A stretch of 5,635 bases of DNA from Actinomycetales bacterium (GTDB lineage Bacteria; Actinomycetota; Actinomycetes; Actinomycetales; Microbacteriaceae): positions 1 through 5,635 of the forward strand of contig JAATFJ010000358.1 in NCBI GenBank assembly GCA_015655255.1. Direction: 5' to 3'. Below are positions 1-4,917 of this stretch, piece by piece. A program made the position numbers and the translations under genes. The notes under the pieces are model-generated. The model was not told where the DNA came from and did no database searches. It worked only from the letters and a program-made list of their open reading frames with translations. Position 1 is the first letter of the stretch, and each line of letters starts with the position of its first letter.

Positions 1-57
1 CGAACCCCTGACCCCCTGCATGCCATGCAGGTGCGCTACCAGCTGCGCCACAGGCCC
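1..57 (-). tRNA. tRNA-Ala (anticodon GGC), 3' end cut by the window edge
   Basis: Read on the minus strand from base 57, the sequence folds as a cloverleaf. It has acceptor 5' strand GGGCCTG (57-51), TG linker, D-arm GCGC/GCGC with the 8-nt loop AGCTGGTA containing the invariant GG, and A26. The anticodon stem CCTGC/GCAGG encloses the 7-nt loop ATGGCAT, so the anticodon is GGC and reads alanine GCC/GCU codons. A 5-nt variable loop GGGTC follows, then T-stem AGGGG and the start of the T-loop, TTCG, at base 1. G3 in the acceptor agrees with the G3-U70 identity pair of tRNA-Ala, but its partner is outside the window. About 16-19 nt (rest of the T-arm, acceptor 3' strand, discriminator base) are missing, so a genome-encoded CCA cannot be judged. 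Confidence 0.94.
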
Positions 58-64
58 AAATATT

Positions 65-84
65 GCCCCGTAGAAGCCCGGGGC
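65..84 (-). other. hairpin in the tRNA-Ala 5' leader
   Basis: GCCCCG (65-70) and CGGGGC (79-84) are perfect 6-bp inverted arms around an 8-nt loop. In the minus-strand transcript the hairpin ends 7 nt before tRNA base G1, inside the precursor leader. It may fold in the pre-tRNA and affect processing by RNase P or other RNases. The AT-rich 7 nt after it (AATATTT) is not a clean U-tract, and a terminator directly before a tRNA would make little sense. The pairing is certain; the role is a guess. Confidence 0.35.
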
Positions 85-93
85 AACTTGAAA

Positions 94-102
94 AGAATAC
101 TA
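94..102 (-). promoter_or_regulatory. possible -10 region for tRNA-Ala
   Basis: On the minus strand the segment reads TAGTATTCT, giving two overlapping -10-like hexamers (TAGTAT and TATTCT, each 4 of 6 to TATAAT) in an otherwise GC-rich stretch. This is about 40 bp upstream of the tRNA and would give a leader of roughly 30 nt. No good -35 hexamer sits at 16-18 bp spacing (TTCGTC is the nearest), so this is only a weak candidate. Confidence 0.22.
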
Positions 103-268
103 CATACTTCGGCGGAAAGACGAATCCGGTGCCGGGGGAGTCGTGCGTATCGGAGGGGGATCGTTCGGGTGTGTACGGAGCCGAAGAAGGAGGCGCCGTC
201 AAGGCAGCAGCATGAGGGTGCTCCTACCCCGACGGCGACCTCTCTCACCTGCCGCAGGCGCTGTGCGT

Positions 269-288
269 CTGTGGCTTCCCCAGTTTTT
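269..288 (+). terminator. weak intrinsic-terminator-like hairpin with T5 tract
   Basis: CTGTGG (269-274) can pair with CCCCAG (278-283) around a 3-nt loop, with one T/C mismatch, and TTTTT (284-288) follows directly. The stem is short and interrupted, so termination strength would be low. Its left arm also pairs with the upstream GCCGCAG (251-257 with 269-275, one G-U wobble), so the two structures are mutually exclusive. No gene ends just upstream on this strand. Confidence 0.2.
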
Positions 289-292
289 GCGT

Positions 293-318
293 GCGCATTC
301 GCGGTGACCGCGAAGCGC
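293..318. repeat. long near-perfect palindrome (hairpin or operator-like)
   Basis: The core TTCGCGGT-G-ACCGCGAA (298-314) is a perfect 8-bp inverted repeat around one central base. The flanks extend it: GCGC (293-296) pairs with GCGC (315-318) if A297 is bulged, giving 12 paired positions. Such a compact dyad could be a protein-binding site or, as RNA, a stem with a TGA triloop. It lies about 290 bp upstream of the TetR gene, farther than a usual autoregulatory operator, so its target gene is unclear. Confidence 0.6.
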
Positions 319-445
319 CCGCGGTGTGGGAAGGATCGCGCGTGCGATGTGACGCATACGCTCGCCTTCCCTCTTTCCCCAGATACGCACAGCCCGTCGC
401 CGGTGCACCGATCCGATCGATCATCTGCGCGTCGCCGTCCCTGGC

Positions 446-469
446 CTCGCGGAACAGCGTTCGCGCGAG
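446..469. repeat. 10-bp hairpin with one bulge
   Basis: CTCGCGGAAC (446-455) pairs with GTTC (459-462) and CGCGAG (464-469), leaving G463 bulged and the 3-nt loop AGC. All ten arm positions are Watson-Crick. No T-tract follows on either strand, so it is not a classical terminator. It shares the arm core TCGCGG with the palindrome at 293-318 and the hairpin at 525-551. Confidence 0.5.
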
Positions 470-524
470 TGGCGTTGCGGAGATGGGGCCGATCGTGCGC
501 GAGAGGCGGGCGATGCGGGTTCTC

Positions 525-551
525 ATCGCGGGGGTGGTTGCCCCCCGCGAT
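525..551. repeat. perfect 10-bp stem, 7-nt loop hairpin just upstream of the TetR promoter region
   Basis: ATCGCGGGGG (525-534) and CCCCCGCGAT (542-551) are perfectly complementary around the loop TGGTTGC. This is the most stable simple hairpin I found in the window. On the plus strand it is followed by AAAAG and on the minus strand by GAGAACC, so it lacks a U-tract either way. Actinobacteria are reported to use some U-tract-less terminators, so it could insulate the TetR operon from upstream transcription. The segment 524-529 can instead pair with GCGATG at 510-515, so an alternative fold exists. Confidence 0.62.
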
Positions 552-558
552 AAAAGAT

Positions 559-588
559 TGAACATGATACAAAGTTATATCACGTTCA
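559..588. promoter_or_regulatory. candidate TetR operator in an AT-rich promoter region
   Basis: TGAACATGATA (559-569) and TATCACGTTCA (578-588) form an 11-bp inverted repeat with 10 of 11 positions matching and an 8-bp spacer. It lies 18 bp upstream of the TetR start, in a segment (about 549-600) strikingly AT-rich against its surroundings. The size, dyad symmetry and position are what TetR-family autoregulatory operators usually show. TTGAAC (558-563) resembles a -35 and TATATC (576-581) a -10, but their spacing does not fit one promoter, so I assign no exact hexamers. Binding here would plausibly block transcription of the whole operon. Confidence 0.6.
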
Positions 589-605
589 TATTTTAAACTG
601 AAGGC

Positions 606-1244
606 ATGGCCGAAGAAAAAATGGTTAAGGGTCTCCGCGAGCGGCACAAGCGTGCAACGGTCAATGCGATCGAGACCGCGGCCGTCTCGCTTGCCCTCGC
701 GAACGGGCATACGACCGTGACGGTCGCGCAGATCTGCGAGCGCGCCGATATCTCCCGGGGGACCTTCTTCAACCACATGTCCACGCGGGAGGCGGCGATC
801 TTCGGCAGGCCCCTCCACCTCCTGCCCGCCGCGGAGGCGCACGCGGTCCTCACGCTCTCCTCCGACGTCCCCTTGACCACGGCGCTCTTCCGGCTCATCG
901 TCGTCTCCATCGGCGGCTCCGAGATCAATGTGGAGGTCGCCGAGGGACGGCGACGGCTCGCCGAAGAACAACCGGACACACAAGCCCATGTGCTCATGCC
1001 CCTCGTCGTGCTCAGCACGGAGGTGACGCAGTTCTTCGGAGAATGGCTCACCGCTCACCCGGAGCGCCGCCGCGCACCGCACGCAACTCCCGGCCAGGAA
1101 GCCACCATGACCGTCTCCCTCGTCTTCGCCGCCTTCCAGGCGCTCGTGACGGGGGTCACGGGGGAGGGCGATGTTGAGGCGGGAGAAGACGAATTCACCC
1201 AGGTCTTTTCCTCGCTCGCGGTGATCCTCGGACATGCGTCGTGA
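606..1244 (+). CDS. TetR/AcrR-family transcriptional regulator
   Basis: This 212-residue protein has the usual length and layout of a TetR-family repressor. An N-terminal DNA-binding domain has its helix-turn-helix at about residues 38-57 (TVAQICERADISRGTFFNHM), with the family-typical SRGTFFNHM recognition helix. A divergent helical C-terminal half would bind the ligand and dimerise; its ligand cannot be predicted. The start is uncertain. ATG 606 has a GAAGG only one base upstream, which is too close, while ATG 621 (Met6) has a weak GAAG at 5-nt spacing; both keep the full domain. The stop overlaps the next gene's GTG as GTGA, so the regulator is translationally linked to the oxidoreductase. 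Self-repression through the inverted repeat at 559-588 is likely, and the co-directional genes to 4311 would then be controlled by it. Confidence 0.93.
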   Translation: MAEEKMVKGLRERHKRATVNAIETAAVSLALANGHTTVTVAQICERADISRGTFFNHMSTREAAIFGRPLHLLPAAEAHAVLTLSSDVPLTTALFRLIVVSIGGSEINVEVAEGRRRLAEEQPDTQAHVLMPLVVLSTEVTQFFGEWLTAHPERRRAPHATPGQEATMTVSLVFAAFQALVTGVTGEGDVEAGEDEFTQVFSSLAVILGHAS

Positions 1245-2311
1245 CGGCGTCGATGATCTTCCCCAGCATCGTCATCGGTGCCGGGCAGGCAGGACTCTCC
1301 GCCTCGTATCACCTCAGGCGCCTCGACATCGAGCACATCGTCCTCGATGCGAATGAACATCCGGGCGGCGCCTGGCAGCATCGCTGGGATGCGCTCACGA
1401 TGCACGACGTGCACGGCGTCGCCGAACTCCCCGGTACAGCGCCCCCGCCCCTCAGCGCCGCCAGAGCCAACCTGATCGTTCCCGCCTCCTTCTTCGAGTA
1501 CGAGCGGGAGCAGAAGATTCCCGTCCTCCGGCCCGTCGAGGTCACTCGCGTCAACGACGAAAACGGCATCCTCGTCGTCCAGGCGGGGGAGAGGGAATGG
1601 CGCGCGCGCACCCTCGTCAACGCGACGGGCACCTGGACCCACCCGTTCCTCCCGCACTACCCGGGGACCGACACCTTCCGCGGCGAACAGTTCCACACCG
1701 TCGACTACCCCGGGCCGGAGCACTTCCGCGGTCGCCGCGTCCTCATCGTCGGTGGCGGCGCATCAGCCGTGCAGTTCCTCGGCGCCCTCGCGCCGATCAG
1801 CGACACGATCTGGGTGACACGCCGGGAACCGGTCTGGCGCACGGACGAGTTCACGCCCGAGGCGGGGGCCGCGGCCGTCGCCCTCGTCGAGAGGCGCGTC
1901 GCCGCAGGGCTTCCTCCTGAAAGCGTCGTGAGAGTGACGGGACTCGTCCTCCGACCCCAGGAGCGTGCGGCCGAGCGGCTCGGCGCCTACGCGGCCCGCC
2001 GCCCAATGTTCCAGAGAATCGAGCCGGACGGCGTCCGCTGGGCGGACGGCACCTTCGCACCCGTCGACGCGATCATCTGGGCCACCGGCTTCCGCCCCGC
2101 GATCGCGCACCTCGCTCCACTCCACCTCCGCAGCCCCGCCGGCGGAATCCAGCTCGATCGGAACGGTCGCGGCACGACGGCGGTCGCAGATCCGCGCATC
2201 CAACTCGTCGGCTACGGCCCCTCGGCGAGCACCATCGGTGCCAACCGGGCCGGACGCACGGCGGCCAAAGGAGTGCAGCGCTGGCTCTCCACGACAGAAG
2301 GTGCCGGTTAG
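1241..2311 (+). CDS. FAD/NAD(P)-dependent oxidoreductase, flavin monooxygenase-like (CzcO-type)
   Basis: This 356-residue two-dinucleotide-fold flavoprotein would act in the cytoplasm. The FAD Rossmann motif GAGQAG is at 13-18, with acidic Asp36 ending the second strand and a GGAW motif (42-45) typical of flavin monooxygenases. The signature FRGEQFHTVDY (146-156) fits F-x-G-x-x-x-H-x-x-x-Y exactly and is followed by proline. The NAD(P)H-binding motif GGGASA is at 171-176, and the late ATGFRP motif (281-286) plus GYGPSASTIG near 325 close the FAD site. Family members oxygenate N, S or carbonyl groups or act as reductases; the substrate here is unknown. The first codon is GTG, overlapping the TetR stop by 4 bp. 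An in-frame ATG at 1253 (Met5) is an alternative start that keeps the FAD motif. Neither has a strong ribosome site, which favours translational coupling. Confidence 0.92.
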   Translation: MTASMIFPSIVIGAGQAGLSASYHLRRLDIEHIVLDANEHPGGAWQHRWDALTMHDVHGVAELPGTAPPPLSAARANLIVPASFFEYEREQKIPVLRPVEVTRVNDENGILVVQAGEREWRARTLVNATGTWTHPFLPHYPGTDTFRGEQFHTVDYPGPEHFRGRRVLIVGGGASAVQFLGALAPISDTIWVTRREPVWRTDEFTPEAGAAAVALVERRVAAGLPPESVVRVTGLVLRPQERAAERLGAYAARRPMFQRIEPDGVRWADGTFAPVDAIIWATGFRPAIAHLAPLHLRSPAGGIQLDRNGRGTTAVADPRIQLVGYGPSASTIGANRAGRTAAKGVQRWLSTTEGAG

Positions 2312-2320
2312 GCTGGAGAC

Positions 2321-3109
2321 ATGCTGCGCGGTCTGTTGACGTTCATCTGGCTCCTCCTCTCCGCGTGGCTGCTCATCTGGGTGGGAGAAGGGCTCTTCGG
2401 CGTTGACCAGCGCACATCGATCCTGCCGTTCTCCGACGGGGAAGGTCTGACAACGCCCATCCTTGTCGGCGTCGCCTGGGGGATACTCCTCACCCTTGGC
2501 CAGGCGATTCCTGGCGCACGGAAGGCGCGCCTGCGCGGCGACACCAAGGTGGGACTGGCGACCATCGTCGAAATCGCACCGACGGGCGTCGAGATCAATG
2601 ACCGCCCCCAGGTCGACCTCTTCGTGCGCGTGCGCTCCGCCGCGGGCGACGATGCGATCGCCGCACTGCGCACGCAACTCGCCCCCGCAGAGATGCTCGC
2701 CCTACAGCCGGGCATGCCCCTGCCCGTGCGCTACAGCCCCAGCGACCCCGACACCGTGCAGCTCGCCGATCTGACTGATCCCGCGGTGCGCAGCGCACTG
2801 CTCGATTGGCGAATCGAACGGGGACTCATCGAGCCGCGCCAGGTGCGCGCCCGTAAGGAAGGCACGGCGGCGCCCGCCTCGGTCGTCTCCGTCCGTCCTA
2901 CGGGACGCCGCAAGGAAGGACAGAGCGAGCTCGCCCTCCGCGTCCTCGTCACCCCCGATGGTGCCGCCTCCTGGGAGACCGACACGAGCGTCTTCGTCTA
3001 TCCCGACGCCGTCGGACGCCTGCAGGTCGGATCGCCCATCTGGGCCCTCTACCGCAGGGAGGATCCGATGACCGTCGCCGTCATCATCGAGAAGGAGGAT
3101 GCGCGATGA
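2321..3109 (+). CDS. two-helix membrane protein with a duplicated soluble domain (DUF3592-like)
   Basis: The 262-residue product has two hydrophobic helices, about residues 5-22 and 44-62, then a soluble C-terminal region. I see an internal duplication in it. Residues 78-148 and 186-256 share the pattern A-T/S-I/V-V-x-I/V-x-P-T-G, a V/L-x-L-x-V strand, and L-Q-x-G-x-P followed by Y and DP-x-T-V. This resembles the beta-rich domain of DUF3592-type proteins, and the next gene carries a related copy. By the positive-inside rule, the Arg/Lys-rich stretch after helix 2 (GARKARLRGDTK) suggests a cytoplasmic soluble part. No catalytic residues are recognisable and the function is unknown. It starts 9 bp after the oxidoreductase stop with GGAG 2 nt before the ATG, and its own stop overlaps the next start as ATGA. 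Confidence 0.85.
   Translation: MLRGLLTFIWLLLSAWLLIWVGEGLFGVDQRTSILPFSDGEGLTTPILVGVAWGILLTLGQAIPGARKARLRGDTKVGLATIVEIAPTGVEINDRPQVDLFVRVRSAAGDDAIAALRTQLAPAEMLALQPGMPLPVRYSPSDPDTVQLADLTDPAVRSALLDWRIERGLIEPRQVRARKEGTAAPASVVSVRPTGRRKEGQSELALRVLVTPDGAASWETDTSVFVYPDAVGRLQVGSPIWALYRREDPMTVAVIIEKEDAR
3092..3098 (+). promoter_or_regulatory. strong ribosome binding site for the gene at 3106
   Basis: AAGGAGG lies 7 nt before the ATG at 3106, inside the last codons of the upstream gene. It is the best Shine-Dalgarno match in the operon and fixes the start of the downstream membrane protein, whose ATG overlaps the upstream TGA by 4 bp. Confidence 0.8.
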
Positions 3110-3639
3110 ACGGTGTCCTCGACACGATCGTCTGGCTCGCGAACTTCCCCGTCACGCACGGCTACGCGATGGTCTTCATCGCCGGATTCTCCCTCTTCGG
3201 GACTCTGGGCCTTGCCGCGTCGCGGGGAGCATCCGGCGCCCGCCTCGACGCCGTGCGGGTGCGGGAAGGTTTCGCTGATGCGCCGAAGGCGCCGACCCTG
3301 CGCCGCGTGTTCGCGCGGGTCAGGCGCATCGTCTTCTTGTTCCTCAGCCTGGTGCTCGCCGTGGGCGGCGTGCTGGGGATCCTCGGCCTCGTCGGCGTCC
3401 CCGTGACGCGGGCGTACATCCACGAGAACGGCCTGCCGACCACGGGAAGGCTCGACGGCGAATGGGTGACCTTCACGAACAGCTCCGGCGTCGAGTACAC
3501 CCTGCACAACGACTTCTTCACCCCGTCGCTGTACCCCGACGCCGACGCCTACATCCCCACGGATCAGCCGGTCGTCGTCCGCTACCTGCCCTCGCATCCG
3601 CAGGCCTTCGTCATCGACACCACCCAGTCCACGCAATAG
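3106..3639 (+). CDS. DUF3592-like membrane protein
   Basis: This 177-residue protein has two hydrophobic helices, about 18-38 and 74-98, separated by a basic loop (RVREGF to RRVFARVRR) probably in the cytoplasm. A C-terminal domain (100-171) follows. It shows the DUF3592-like pattern of G-x-P-T-T-G-R-L near its start, a middle G-V-E-Y-T-L strand, and a final V-V-V-R-Y-L-P-S-H-P-Q-A-F-V-I strand. The YLPSHP and closing hydrophobic strand parallel YSPSDP and the following strand in the preceding gene, so the two look like paralogous neighbours. If the basic loop is inside, the C-terminal domain would end up outside the cell. The stop is 15 bp before the next gene. The function is unknown; the family is mostly uncharacterised and common in actinobacteria. 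Confidence 0.85.
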   Translation: MNGVLDTIVWLANFPVTHGYAMVFIAGFSLFGTLGLAASRGASGARLDAVRVREGFADAPKAPTLRRVFARVRRIVFLFLSLVLAVGGVLGILGLVGVPVTRAYIHENGLPTTGRLDGEWVTFTNSSGVEYTLHNDFFTPSLYPDADAYIPTDQPVVVRYLPSHPQAFVIDTTQSTQ

Positions 3640-3654
3640 CCTCTCGGAGGAACC

Positions 3655-4311
3655 ATGTCCCGCATCCTCGTCTTCGGCGGCCACGGCCGCGTCGCCCTCC
3701 TGCTCGCCCCGCTGCTCACCGCCCGCGGCGACGACGTAACGGCGGTGATCCGAAACCCCGCGTACATCCCCGAGTTGGAGGCCACCGGCGCCCACGCGCT
3801 CGTCGCCGACATCGAGACACTCGGCATCGAGGAGTTCACCGATATCGTCCGTGGTCACGACGCCATCGTCTGGTCCGCTGGTGCGGGCGGGGGAGACCCG
3901 CGGCGCACCTATGCCGTGGACCGCGACGCGGCCATGCGCACGATGGACGCCGCCGCCCTCGCCGGTGTCTCCCGCTATGTCCTGGTGTCGTGGCTCGGCT
4001 CCGTCGCCGCGCACGGCATCGACCCTGCCGACTCCTTCTTTCCCTACGCCGATGCGAAATGGGCGGCGGACGAGTACCTCCGAGGAACCGACCTCGACGC
4101 CACCGTCCTGGGGCCCGGCACCCTCACCTTCGACGCACCTACCGGACGCATCCTCCTGGACGCGCCGGGGCGGGGTCAGGTGGCCCGCGCCGACGTCGCC
4201 GCGGTCATCGCCGCGAGCCTTGCGGACCCTTCGACGATCGGCCACACGATCCGTTTCGGAAACGGCGAGGCGGGAAACTCGACCCCGATCGCCGAGGCGA
4301 TCCGCGGCTGA
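3655..4311 (+). CDS. NAD(P)-binding atypical short-chain dehydrogenase (NAD(P)H-binding/NmrA-like)
   Basis: This 218-residue protein is a compact Rossmann fold of the atypical SDR group (SDR_a5 or YwnB-like). The glycine-rich nucleotide motif FGGHGRVA is at 7-14. An ADIETL segment (51-56) follows the third strand, as in the family's binding of the adenine ring, and VVWSAG-like IVWSAG is at 71-76. The active-site region keeps a serine in VLVSWLGS (109-116) and a canonical Y-x-x-x-K, YADAK at 131-135. That is followed by the family-typical WAADEYLR and, at 150-157, TVLGPGTL. Members act as NAD(P)H-dependent reductases or as redox-sensing nucleotide-binding proteins; the substrate is unknown. 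GGAGG sits 4 nt before the ATG, 15 bp after the preceding stop, making it the last gene of the apparent operon. It could supply or sense the NAD(P)H pool used by the monooxygenase-like enzyme, but that link is inferred only from position. Confidence 0.92.
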   Translation: MSRILVFGGHGRVALLLAPLLTARGDDVTAVIRNPAYIPELEATGAHALVADIETLGIEEFTDIVRGHDAIVWSAGAGGGDPRRTYAVDRDAAMRTMDAAALAGVSRYVLVSWLGSVAAHGIDPADSFFPYADAKWAADEYLRGTDLDATVLGPGTLTFDAPTGRILLDAPGRGQVARADVAAVIAASLADPSTIGHTIRFGNGEAGNSTPIAEAIRG

Positions 4312-4341
4312 GCCCAGGGTTCGGCGCGCCGCAGGCGTCGA
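4287..4341. other. convergent gene junction with short GC palindromes
   Basis: Only 30 bp (4312-4341) separate the stops of the two converging transcription units. Two short dyads lie here: GATCGCC-GA-GGCGATC (4287-4302, inside the last codons of the dehydrogenase gene) and CGGCGCGCCG (4322-4331, a perfect 10-bp palindrome in the gap). Neither is followed by a T-tract on either strand, so there is no classical intrinsic terminator. They may act as weak U-tract-less terminators, or termination may depend on Rho. Confidence 0.35.
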
Positions 4342-4917
4342 TCAGGGGAACTTCGAGGGCTGCGCGAGCAGCACGATGAGCACGATCGATCCCAGCGGGA
4401 CGAAGCAGATGAAGATCCATGCCCAGTGCAGCTCCGCATCGCGCAGTCGACGGACCGTGACCGCCAGCAGCGGCAGGAAAACGGCGATGCCTCCCGCCCA
4501 GGCGACGACGGCGATGAGGACGCCGAGGAAGGGGATGAGCACGGCGAACAGGGCGAGGAAAGCGACGATCACGGCGGCGAGCTGGGTGTACCAGTATTCC
4601 GGGCGCCCCGCCCGTCCATCGAACTGCGCATACTTGCGGAAGACGACGCCCACGGCGTCGAACATCGTCGCGACGAGTGGGCGATCATCCGTGTGGCTGC
4701 GCCAGGACCCTACGGGCGCGAAGCCACGGGGGATGTACCCCGTGCCACCAGCGTAGCCCGAGCCCGTCTGCACCGGAGAGGGGGAGAGTGCCATCGACGA
4801 CGATCCCGGCAGAGGGCGCGTATGCGCCGTCCACGCGGTCCCGTCCCAGTAGCGGAGGAACGATCCACCGGCGGGATCGGCATACCAGTCGGCGCGAGGC
4901 GGCGGTGCGTACGTCAT
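4342..4917 (-). CDS. DUF2510-DUF805 membrane protein
   Basis: This 191-residue protein has an N-terminal DUF2510 motif (about 8-33), recognisable by WYADPAGGSFLRYWDGTAWT. A Gly/Ser/Pro-rich linker (about 37-75) follows, then a DUF805 membrane domain (about 91-187). DUF805 marks are KYAQFDGRAGRPEYW at 95-109, three or so hydrophobic helices (about 112-130, 133-153, 166-186) and VRRLRDAELHWAW between the last two. DUF2510 is a short tryptophan-rich actinobacterial domain found at the N-termini of many membrane proteins, and neither domain has a settled function. I chose the ATG at 4917 over a longer in-frame start because it begins the DUF2510 directly and overlaps the upstream stop as TGATG. 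No clear ribosome site precedes it, so it is probably coupled to translation of the phosphatase gene. Confidence 0.9.
   Translation of the reverse strand: MTYAPPPRADWYADPAGGSFLRYWDGTAWTAHTRPLPGSSSMALSPSPVQTGSGYAGGTGYIPRGFAPVGSWRSHTDDRPLVATMFDAVGVVFRKYAQFDGRAGRPEYWYTQLAAVIVAFLALFAVLIPFLGVLIAVVAWAGGIAVFLPLLAVTVRRLRDAELHWAWIFICFVPLGSIVLIVLLAQPSKFP

Larger units (their letters stand above)
58..605. other. 548-bp region without a convincing protein gene; rich in inverted repeats
   Basis: Open frames cross this region on both strands, but their products are arginine-, serine- and cysteine-rich with no family resemblance. Several also run antisense through the tRNA or the TetR gene, as expected of chance frames in GC-rich DNA. 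What it holds instead is a tRNA leader near the left end, a run of hairpin-forming inverted repeats (about 190-242, 251-283, 293-318, 446-469, 510-529, 525-551) and an AT-rich promoter-like segment (about 549-600). It could encode a structured RNA, a long regulated leader, or only regulatory DNA. I recognise no known RNA family. Confidence 0.7.

Noticed and set aside
1..57. tRNA gene as an integration site for a mobile element
   Set aside because: The 3' end of the tRNA, where att sites usually lie, is outside the window. No integrase or repeated tRNA fragment is visible inside.
190..242. Possible SRP (4.5S) RNA, suggested by AAGGCAGCAGC near 201-211
   Set aside because: The conserved domain IV needs a GGAA-type tetraloop between the TCAGG-like and AGCAG-like strands. 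Here GTCA and AGCAG are almost adjacent, with no such loop.
401..422. CGGTGCACCG palindrome and adjacent GATCGATC
   Set aside because: These are short self-complementary words of 8-10 bp with no spacing or position that ties them to a promoter; chance is likely at this base composition.
25..561. 178-residue plus-strand frame across the intergenic region
   Set aside because: It begins inside the antisense of the tRNA, has a Ser/Arg/Cys-rich unnatural composition and no ribosome site or domain.
36..1235. 399-residue open frame on the minus strand
   Set aside because: It runs antisense through the TetR gene and the hairpin-rich region. Its product is rich in Arg, Gly, Asp and His with no domain pattern, a common artefact opposite GC-rich genes.
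3049..4245. 398-residue open frame on the minus strand
   Set aside because: It lies antisense to the DUF3592-like and dehydrogenase genes, both of which have good ribosome sites and clear family features. Its composition is low-complexity (G, D, E, R, V).
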